A DNA stretch of 12,719 bases from Verrucomicrobiota bacterium (GTDB lineage Bacteria > Verrucomicrobiota > Verrucomicrobiae > Opitutales > CG1-02-43-26): positions 1 to 12,719 of the forward strand of contig JABDAI010000032.1 in the NCBI GenBank assembly GCA_013289195.1, read 5' to 3'. Below, piece by piece: positions 1 through 6,331 of the stretch. The position numbers were made by a program, and so were the translations under genes. The notes under the pieces were generated by a model. That model made no database searches, was not told where the DNA came from, and saw only the letters and a list, made by a program, of their open reading frames with translations. Numbering within the stretch: position 1 is the stretch's first letter; every line of letters begins with the position of its first letter.

Positions 1-738
1 TTCTGTTTGTTCTAGGTAAAGTTTATTGAGACGGGTAAGTTCTAAAATTGCGAGAAAAGTCGCTAAAAGAATGTTGATAGTAGTTGTTTCTTCGGCAAAA
101 AGGCTGGAGAAAAGAAATTTTGGGCGAATGGCTATTGTTTGTAAAATAAAATTCATTTGCTGGGAAACTGAAATTTGTTCCTCGTAAATTTGACCTACTA
201 CAATTTTTTTAGATAATTGTTGGAGAACTTTATTGAAAGAATTCCAGAGTTCTATACGGTCAGAGTTTTTGAGGATGCGCGTCTTTATAGAAGGATTTAG
301 GTTTAGGACTATTCTGGGGATAGTTTCATTTGAATGAGAAATGAGCGAACTCAGTTCATTGGCTTGTTCTTTTAGTCTTTTGTATTCTATGAGTTGTTGG
401 ACAAGTTCCCAGCGTGGGTCTTGCTCATCAAGTTCGGACTCTTCTTGAGTATCATTATTTTGTTTTGGCAAAAGCATGCGACTTTTAATTAACATGAGCG
501 TTGCAGCCAAAACAAAAAAGTCGCCGGTAAGTTCTAGGTCAATTTTTTTTAAATTGTTAAGCATTTCAAGATATTGTTTAGTCACCTCTTCAATGGGAAT
601 ATCATAAATATCTATTTCATTTTTTCGAATTAAGAATAATAACAAGTCCAAAGGCCCTTGAAATGTAGGAAGAGAAATGGAATGGTGATTGATAGGCAGT
701 AATGCGTCTATGTCTTGTGTGATATTATTTAAGTTCAT
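1..738 (-). CDS. scpA: Segregation and condensation protein A (ScpA), C-terminus cut by the window edge
   Basis: ScpA is the kleisin subunit of the bacterial SMC-ScpA-ScpB condensin; it bridges SMC heads and helps compact and segregate the chromosome in the cytoplasm. The frame opens at an ATG at 738 and stays open to base 1, giving 246 residues; the family is usually about 240-270, so only a short tail is missing. Visible family marks are FQGPLDLLLFLI at residues 26-37, then KNEIDIYDIPI and VTKQYLEML, then LMLIKSRMLLP near residues 82-92, which together make the N-terminal SMC-neck-binding helical domain. The C-terminal winged-helix part is seen as TFLAILELTRLNKLYLEQ just before the edge. 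The middle is acidic and low in complexity, as expected for the linker. The start lies 8 bases after the lptD stop with no clear Shine-Dalgarno sequence, so the two genes are probably co-transcribed. Recognition is by sequence motifs only. Confidence 0.93.
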   Translation of the reverse strand, partial: MNLNNITQDIDALLPINHHSISLPTFQGPLDLLLFLIRKNEIDIYDIPIEEVTKQYLEMLNNLKKIDLELTGDFFVLAATLMLIKSRMLLPKQNNDTQEESELDEQDPRWELVQQLIEYKRLKEQANELSSLISHSNETIPRIVLNLNPSIKTRILKNSDRIELWNSFNKVLQQLSKKIVVGQIYEEQISVSQQMNFILQTIAIRPKFLFSSLFAEETTTINILLATFLAILELTRLNKLYLEQTE

Positions 739-746
739 TTGGAAAA

Positions 747-3008
747 CTAAAGTAATGGAATAGGCAGCAAGTCGCAATCAAGTGGTAACAGATGAATCAC
801 TAAACCCACTTCCCATTTACTTTCTCGAACAGCCTTACGTCTATGGGTAACTTGCAATTGAGCACCCCAGGCATTAGTCAACTGTGTATCAAGAGCGAAA
901 GTTCCTTTTGTAATTTTATGAAGTTTTACATCATAAAGTGCTTCGGCTGAAATATAGGTACGAGGAGTAAGGCGATAGGTGATGTTCAGGCCATGTTGAT
1001 GCCTATTATCAATAGAGTGAGATTTTTTATGGAGAAAACTTGTAATATAGGTCAAAGACCAAAAACGAGCATCGGTGAGAACTAAGGCCGTATTGAATTC
1101 TGATAATTTAGGACGTCTAACATCAATACGATTATATAAAGTAAAATTGATCCAATAGGCAGGAAAAATACCAAACTCTGTATAGAGATGCGACCAATGA
1201 TGGTCATGAGGCCTTGCTCTTAGAAGGTAATCTTGATAGAGATTGAAATAAGCAAGATCACGGGAACCATAGAATGGCCCCCGAGTTTGAAGTAAATTTT
1301 CTAACCCAAAGCGAATAACATTTTGCGTGCGAGCAGTATCTATATCGCGTTGGTAATTTAAATCGAGGGGGCGAATGTTGGTAGTAAAAACATGCCTATC
1401 TATTTTGGGAATTGGACGTTTACCTATAGAATGTTGTGGAATATAACGATATTGTACTGTGGGGCGAAAAATATGTCTTAAACCATTGATCCCCCATGTA
1501 GGATTGACGTAGTTCCATTGCGCGTATGAATTGAATTGTAAGTCAAAACCAATTTGTCCACGCAGACGAGTAAAGTCGCCTCGGCTCGTATTCTTTTTGA
1601 AATATTCATCAATTTGGCCTCCTATAAGGGGGGTAAAAGTCATTATGTCTTCAAAATGAAAAGGGGCATGCAAGCCGTAGAAGATATCTATACGGTCGCT
1701 TGTGAGATGATGATGTTTGTGTTTGTGGTGTTTGCAGTTATGCTCATGTCCATTATTGTTCCCATCTTCTTTGTGTTGCTGATGTCCATTATTGTTCCTA
1801 TCTTCTTTGTGTTTGTCTTTTCTGCAATGGTTATTGGAATGTAAGTGAGCGACCCTTGCATTGATTGTTTGAAATATAGGAGTACCACAAATTCGTGTTG
1901 GGAGTAATTGAAAATTAAGCTCCGGGATGCGCTGAGGAACATTTTGAAAATTATTAGGTGAATAGCGTGTAAAAGCGGTCAAATAGTAATTATGGCCGGA
2001 ATAAACGGCTTCAGCAAAACTATCGGGATCATTATCGTTGTTAAAGAGTTTGGGACGGAAGTCTCGCAAAGAATTAGAATCGCTCCAACGCCGAAGTTGA
2101 CTTGTGATTTGAAAATTTTCAGTAAAATTTTGTTGATGATACCATTCAATGAAATTGCGACTTCTTGGTGTTTTTCTCCCAAGAGAGTCTACGCCAAGTT
2201 GAGCTCTATCACCATTGTCATGAATAAAGCCTGATTGGAAGTCGCTGTATACTTGTTTGCAATGTACCCTACTTATATATTTAAATGCTGGGCCAATAAG
2301 AAACCCGCGATCTTTATATAAGTCCACTAAAGCGCCGATTTTTAAACGAGGGGTAGTTCGAAAGAATATTGTATTTCTTATGTAAGGACCGTATTCTTTA
2401 CTTTTTCCATATTCGCTGGCTATTTGAAAAGGGAATTCTTGAATGGAATGGGAAAAATAGGGCCAGTAAAAAAAGGGAACATTTCCTATTTTAAACCAGA
2501 TATTACGAGCAATTATTTTGGTAGGAATATTTTCTTCATGCGCGTTTTTTACTTCTAAGTTGCTTGCGCATAAAGTGGGATTTAAAAAATCTGGTTCGCC
2601 AAGGAGGACGGTAGCATTATCAATATTTAAATCGTTCAGTGTTCCTGAGGTATTAGTGCCAGAAATATAAAATGGGGATTTCCCAGCGCGAAAGTATCCG
2701 GAGCTTAAAGCCTCTGTAGAAAGATTGTATTGCATTGTTTCTGTAATCAGACGCAAATCATTCATATTAATCTTTACATCTCCAGTAGCACATGTATTTG
2801 AATTTTCATTATTCAAACGAATTTCATTGGCTTTTATAAGTGCTTTTTCACTAGATAATTCAGCAGCACCGCGAAGTATTATTTCTTGAGAATTTTCATC
2901 GTATTCAATAGGTTCATTTGAAGACAGTTCAGGAAGATCTGCATAGGAAGTAATTAATAAGCTCGAAGAGAGTAGTATGATTTTTAAAGTTCGAAATAGG
3001 CTTTTCAT
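747..3008 (-). CDS. lptD: LPS-assembly outer membrane protein LptD (OstA/Imp family)
   Basis: LptD is the outer-membrane beta-barrel that, with LptE, inserts lipopolysaccharide into the outer leaflet. The 753-residue product starts with a signal peptide (basic MKSLFRTLK, then the hydrophobic run IILLSSSLLITSY, with cleavage probably near residue 23). An OstA-like periplasmic domain follows at about residues 33-140; it resembles LptA in its pattern of short strands (EIILRGAAEL, ANEIRL, GDVKIN, TETMQYN). The segment RNIWFKIGNVPFFYWPYF near residue 170 is the conserved LptD junction into the barrel, which runs to the C-terminus with alternating aromatic strands. About residues 386-437 form a His/Asn/Lys-rich insertion with two Cys, partly made of two 12-residue repeats; this is not a usual LptD feature and probably sits in a barrel loop. 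Seven or more Cys occur in the mature part, but not in the E. coli arrangement. The ATG at 3008 is preferred because it gives a complete signal peptide. scpA follows directly. No lptE is visible here. Confidence 0.88.
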   Translation of the reverse strand: MKSLFRTLKIILLSSSLLITSYADLPELSSNEPIEYDENSQEIILRGAAELSSEKALIKANEIRLNNENSNTCATGDVKINMNDLRLITETMQYNLSTEALSSGYFRAGKSPFYISGTNTSGTLNDLNIDNATVLLGEPDFLNPTLCASNLEVKNAHEENIPTKIIARNIWFKIGNVPFFYWPYFSHSIQEFPFQIASEYGKSKEYGPYIRNTIFFRTTPRLKIGALVDLYKDRGFLIGPAFKYISRVHCKQVYSDFQSGFIHDNGDRAQLGVDSLGRKTPRSRNFIEWYHQQNFTENFQITSQLRRWSDSNSLRDFRPKLFNNDNDPDSFAEAVYSGHNYYLTAFTRYSPNNFQNVPQRIPELNFQLLPTRICGTPIFQTINARVAHLHSNNHCRKDKHKEDRNNNGHQQHKEDGNNNGHEHNCKHHKHKHHHLTSDRIDIFYGLHAPFHFEDIMTFTPLIGGQIDEYFKKNTSRGDFTRLRGQIGFDLQFNSYAQWNYVNPTWGINGLRHIFRPTVQYRYIPQHSIGKRPIPKIDRHVFTTNIRPLDLNYQRDIDTARTQNVIRFGLENLLQTRGPFYGSRDLAYFNLYQDYLLRARPHDHHWSHLYTEFGIFPAYWINFTLYNRIDVRRPKLSEFNTALVLTDARFWSLTYITSFLHKKSHSIDNRHQHGLNITYRLTPRTYISAEALYDVKLHKITKGTFALDTQLTNAWGAQLQVTHRRKAVRESKWEVGLVIHLLPLDCDLLPIPLL
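1746..1817 (-). repeat. 36-bp tandem duplication inside lptD, coding for His-rich repeats
   Basis: Two adjacent 36-bp units (1746-1781 and 1782-1817) match at 31 of their first 32 positions and diverge in the last four. Read on the minus strand they encode HKEDRNNNGHQQ and HKEDGNNNGHEH. The length is a multiple of three, so the duplication keeps the reading frame. It sits beside further His-rich sequence (HNCKHHKHKHHH). Confidence 0.9.
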
Positions 3009-3017
3009 TCAAAATAA

Positions 3018-3045
3018 ATTATGAAGATAATATGAATTTGCTCAA
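3018..3045 (-). promoter_or_regulatory. Possible lptD promoter
   Basis: Read on the minus strand, TTGAGC (3045-3040) and CATAAT (3023-3018) are 16 bases apart, matching the sigma-70 consensus at 4 and 5 of 6 positions. The predicted start of transcription falls only a few bases before the lptD ATG, so the mRNA would be almost leaderless. That, together with the AT-rich background, makes this a weak call. Confidence 0.22.
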
Positions 3046-3295
3046 GAACTTTCTGTACTGATTTCTTGGTAATATAAAATTAATTTGACTTGTAAATTCA
3101 GCCGAAAAACTTTTTTCTGGGCTAGATTAGCGTTGGAAAGGTTAGAAAGCAAAACAAGTCGGCGTTCCCTCGTAGGAAGAATCATTAATATTGAATTTTT
3201 ATTGAAAAAAGCCCTCCAAAAATTGAATAATGTCGACATTGGGATAGACAAATATCATTAAATTTTCCAATGAGTTTTCTAAAGTTTTTGTATTT

Positions 3296-3318
3296 TGATA
3301 GTATCACATGATAGTATC
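3296..3318 (+). repeat. Two direct copies of TGATAGTATC, 13 bases apart
   Basis: The ten-base word TGATAGTATC occurs at 3296-3305 and again at 3309-3318, separated by ACA. Its core GATAGTATC is palindromic except for the centre base, so the pair looks like a tandem operator site. It sits just before the winged-helix gene fragment. No target gene can be assigned, and it could be left over from a lost regulatory region. Confidence 0.5.
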
Positions 3319-3327
3319 CTGGAATGA

Positions 3328-3546
3328 AAAAACAAGGCAGAAAAACATAAGTTATCAATAAGCGTTCGGGAAAGGATTCAAATTACTAAAGAACAATTTG
3401 CTAAGAAAAGCTTTAGTAGAAAAGAATATGCAGAAATATTCAAGATATCAACAACCGCTGCAAGTCGAGACCTATCATCAGGAGCTAAAAATGGCGAATT
3501 ATTAAAGGAAGGTGATAAATCAATTTCTGTTTACAAATATCGTTAA
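3328..3546 (+). pseudogene. Start-less fragment of a winged helix-turn-helix domain (Fic-type C-terminus)
   Basis: An open frame of 72 codons follows a TGA at 3325 and ends at TAA 3544-3546. It has no ATG, GTG or TTG start. Its second half reads SFSRKEYAEIFKISTTAASR followed by DLSSGAKNGELLKEGD and ends SVYKY. This is the pattern of the small winged-helix domain at the C-terminus of many Fic/DOC (AMP-transferring) proteins and some transcriptional regulators: a helix-turn-helix with S-T-T-A-x-R-D-L, then a wing ending G..-Y-Y. The expected catalytic Fic domain (HPFxxGNG motif) is absent upstream, where all frames are broken. I infer that the N-terminal part was lost and only the DNA-binding tail remains. 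The exact parent family is uncertain. Confidence 0.5.
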
Positions 3547-3611
3547 ATTTTTTTGGCCATATTATTGAGTTTTAAAGTTTGAATTTATTGAATAGGGCTG
3601 TTAAAAAAGGG

Positions 3612-5843
3612 ATGAATCTCTCTATTATGTTATTACCTCAAATCCATTTAGAATCGATACAACAAGGTCGTCATAGTCAGCCTCATGCTGTGTTAGGGAT
3701 GCATATTGAAAAATTTGAGAGAACGCTTGGGCTTCGTGTGGGAGTTTTTTTGCAAAATGCAAAAGCATGTACCGTTGTTGAATATGGGAAAAAAGTGCCA
3801 AAGTCATTCCCAATGAAGAAAATTTCGTCAGAGGGTTATTTCGAAGTCTTTATTCCTGGACGAAGGAAATTATTTAAATATCTTCTTAATATTACTTACG
3901 AAAATGGCGAAGTAGAAAAACGCTTTGATCCCTATAGCTTTTGGCCAAGCGTGAGTGAAAGTGATTTATATTTATTTAATGAAGGCAATCATCATCGAAT
4001 TTATGAAAAGCTAGGAGCACATGTATGTGAGATTGATGGAGTCAAGGGAATAAGTTTTGCAGTTTGGGCTCCCAATGCACGCCGAGTTTCTGTTGTTTCA
4101 GATTTTAATTATTGGGACGGACGTTATTATTGCATGCGTTCATTAGGAATTTCTGGAATTTGGGAATTATTTATTCCGGGATTAAATACTGGGTTTAAGT
4201 ATAAGTATGAAATTATTGATAATAATGATAATTTGCATATTAAAAGTGATCCCTATGCTATTTACTATGAGAGGGTTCCTAATTGTGCCTCTATCGCTTA
4301 TGACATCAGTAAATATGACTGGGGCGATGGTGGGTGGATGAGTGATCGAAAATGTAGGAATTGGAGGTGCGAGCCGATTTCTATTTATGAAGTACATCTA
4401 GGATCCTGGCGACGAATTATTGAAGAAGAGAACCGTTCTTTGACGTATAAAGAAGCGGCAATTGAACTTTCTGAATATGTGAAACAAATGGGGTTTACGC
4501 ATATTGAATTTTTACCATTATCCGAGCACCCATTTATAGCTTCTTGGGGTTATCAAGTAACTGGCTTTTATGCGCCGACAACCCTCTATGGTACTCCGGA
4601 AGACTTTATGTTTCTAATAGATACGATGCATCAACGAGGTATCGGCGTGATTATGGATTGGGTACCGGCCCATTTTCCGAAAGATGATTTTGCCCTAAGC
4701 AATTTTGATGGCACAGCACTTTATGAACATGCTGATCCGAAGCAAGGGGTGCATCCGGATTGGGGAACGCTTATTTTTAATTATGGACGTAAGGAAATAA
4801 CGAATTTTTTGATCGGTAGTGCGCTTTCTTGGTTAGATCGTTTTCATATAGATGGCTTGAGAGTAGATGCAGTTGCCTCGATGCTTTACTTAGATTATTC
4901 GCGAAAAGATGGGGAATGGATTCCCAATCGATATGGCGGCCGTGAAAATATAGAGGCTATCGAGTTTCTGAAGAATTTTAACAACGTGGTTCATGAGTGT
5001 TTTCCTGGAACTTTGACTATTGCAGAAGAATCTACTACTTTTCCTGGCTTGACGAAAAACGTTGAAGAAGGAGGTATTGGATTTGATTATAAATGGAACA
5101 TGGGTTGGATGCATGATATGTTATGGTATTTTAGTAAAGATCCTGTTTATCGTAAGTATTATCACACTAACCTCACCTTTGGCATGCTTTATCAATATTC
5201 AAACAACTTTATTTCAGTATTTTCACATGATGAAGTTGTTCATGGAAAAGCTTCTATGATTATGAAAATGGGAGCTGGGTCTATGCCCGAAAAGGCACAA
5301 AATTTGCGAGCACTTTATACCTACATGTGGATTTGGCCGGGTAAGAAAACTTTGTTTATGGGATCAGAATTTGGGCAATCTGGAGAATGGGATCATGATA
5401 AAAGTCTCGATTGGTATTTACTGCAATATCAAGATCATAAGGGAATTCAAGATATCGTACGGGATCTTAATTTTTTTTACCGTAAAAATGATTCACTAGG
5501 CCGAAGAGATGACGTTCCAGAAGGGTTTCAGTGGATTGATCCAGATCGCTCAGAGGATAGCACTATAGCCTTTCTGCGAATTGGAGAGCAGCGTAATGAA
5601 ACCTTTCTGGTTGTTGGTAATTTTACGCCTGTTGTGCGTGAAAATTATAGAATAGGCGTGTGTTACCCAGGTTATTGGCAGGAAGTGATTAATTCTAATG
5701 CTTCTAAATATGGTGGAACTGGCTTGGGGAATGAAGGGACAATTTGTACAGATGCTATTGCTAGTAATAATAGAGATTATTCATTAAACCTTGTAATTCC
5801 TGGACTTTCTGTATTGGTATTTCAATTCTTAATGCCGATATAA
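3612..5843 (+). CDS. glgB: 1,4-alpha-glucan (glycogen) branching enzyme, GH13
   Basis: GlgB cuts alpha-1,4 glucan chains and rejoins the cut piece in alpha-1,6 linkage, making the branches of glycogen in the cytoplasm. From the ATG at 3612 the product is 743 residues. In order: an N-terminal N1 domain beginning near PHAVLGMH, a CBM48 domain (FAVWAPNARRVSVVSDFNYW at about 150-170), the GH13 barrel, and a C-terminal beta domain. The four GH13 regions are DWVPAHF, GLRVDAV (nucleophile D419), AEEST (acid/base E472) and FSHDEVVHGK (D540); the spacings of 53 and 68 residues equal those of the E. coli catalytic triad (D405, E458, D526). The frame opens earlier at a TTG (3579), and ATG 3627 is also possible; none has a well-placed ribosome binding site. 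I chose 3612 because chlamydial GlgB starts a few residues before the matching N-terminal segment. The 3' end overlaps the opposite gene by 22 bases. No other glycogen gene is adjacent. Confidence 0.96.
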   Translation: MNLSIMLLPQIHLESIQQGRHSQPHAVLGMHIEKFERTLGLRVGVFLQNAKACTVVEYGKKVPKSFPMKKISSEGYFEVFIPGRRKLFKYLLNITYENGEVEKRFDPYSFWPSVSESDLYLFNEGNHHRIYEKLGAHVCEIDGVKGISFAVWAPNARRVSVVSDFNYWDGRYYCMRSLGISGIWELFIPGLNTGFKYKYEIIDNNDNLHIKSDPYAIYYERVPNCASIAYDISKYDWGDGGWMSDRKCRNWRCEPISIYEVHLGSWRRIIEEENRSLTYKEAAIELSEYVKQMGFTHIEFLPLSEHPFIASWGYQVTGFYAPTTLYGTPEDFMFLIDTMHQRGIGVIMDWVPAHFPKDDFALSNFDGTALYEHADPKQGVHPDWGTLIFNYGRKEITNFLIGSALSWLDRFHIDGLRVDAVASMLYLDYSRKDGEWIPNRYGGRENIEAIEFLKNFNNVVHECFPGTLTIAEESTTFPGLTKNVEEGGIGFDYKWNMGWMHDMLWYFSKDPVYRKYYHTNLTFGMLYQYSNNFISVFSHDEVVHGKASMIMKMGAGSMPEKAQNLRALYTYMWIWPGKKTLFMGSEFGQSGEWDHDKSLDWYLLQYQDHKGIQDIVRDLNFFYRKNDSLGRRDDVPEGFQWIDPDRSEDSTIAFLRIGEQRNETFLVVGNFTPVVRENYRIGVCYPGYWQEVINSNASKYGGTGLGNEGTICTDAIASNNRDYSLNLVIPGLSVLVFQFLMPI

Positions 5844-6322
5844 AGATCCAAAACTAAGTTACTTGGATCTTGCGCACGTTCATCGTAAACTTCAAAGTCT
5901 GCATAGTAACGTCGAGGAGCTCCAAAATCTTTATCAGACATACTCCACACGGTTTCCCAAGCATTTCGTAAAACAGCTGGCATTGGACCAGGATCGGTAG
6001 TGAATTTTACATAACTTTGGGGAAGAATAAGAAGAGTCTCTAAATCATCTGGAACATTATCAAAGGAATTTACTTCTTCCCCGATGTAATAGGTGTAGTC
6101 TCCAGTATGATCGCTTTCGTATTCCGTATAAACGCAAAAAGTAGTTCCAGGTTTTTTACGATTTGGGATTTTCTGAGAAATTTGTTCATAAAAATACTTT
6201 TGAACACAGGGAAAGATTTTCCCTGACGCCCCATCTGCTGTTTTTAACTCAGTTTTGTTGTTTGTTCGAACTTTAATTCCAACTATTTTTATTTCATCTA
6301 AATTGATTTTTGTTTTGTGCAT
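5822..6322 (-). CDS. Stand-alone GyrI-like effector-binding domain protein (Cass2/AraC-effector type)
   Basis: The 166-residue product looks like a single effector-binding domain of the GyrI-like superfamily, in the variant found in integron cassette protein Cass2 and as the C-terminal sensor of AraC/MerR activators. Supporting features are KIVGIKVRTNN near the N-terminus, FCVYTEYESDHTGDYTYYIG in the middle (the Y-E/D-Y stretch that lines the ligand pocket), and MPAVLRNAWETVWSM followed by RRYYADFEVYDE and LDLYIGIK at the end, where family members read F..YD.....-V.IYIPIK. There is no helix-turn-helix, so it is not itself a classical activator; family members of this type bind cationic or aromatic small molecules. 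No signal peptide is seen. The start lies 9 bases after the alaS stop without a Shine-Dalgarno sequence, suggesting co-transcription or reinitiation. The ligand cannot be told from the sequence. Confidence 0.75.
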   Translation of the reverse strand: MHKTKINLDEIKIVGIKVRTNNKTELKTADGASGKIFPCVQKYFYEQISQKIPNRKKPGTTFCVYTEYESDHTGDYTYYIGEEVNSFDNVPDDLETLLILPQSYVKFTTDPGPMPAVLRNAWETVWSMSDKDFGAPRRYYADFEVYDERAQDPSNLVLDLYIGIKN

Positions 6323-6331
6323 ATAAATATA

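Larger units (their letters stand above)
3009..3327. other. Intergenic stretch with no convincing gene
   Basis: This is the gap between lptD (leftward) and the fragment before glgB (rightward). A 69-codon minus-strand frame (3042-3251, TTG start, 33 bases before lptD) is present, but its product (MSTLFNFWRAFFNKN...) matches no family I know and has no visible domain or ribosome binding site. It could be a short real gene or chance. No tRNA-like or hairpin structure stands out. A possible lptD promoter lies at 3018-3045 and a direct repeat at 3296-3318. Confidence 0.4.

Noticed and set aside
1554..1844. Plus-strand frame with a hydrophobic repetitive product, opposite lptD
   Set aside because: It is the antisense reading of the His-rich lptD repeat; the hydrophobic residues are the complement of the His/Asn codons.
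3042..3251. 69-codon minus-strand frame before lptD
   Set aside because: It has a TTG start, no ribosome binding site, no recognisable domain, and its end abuts a possible lptD promoter; kept only as a note in the intergenic entry.
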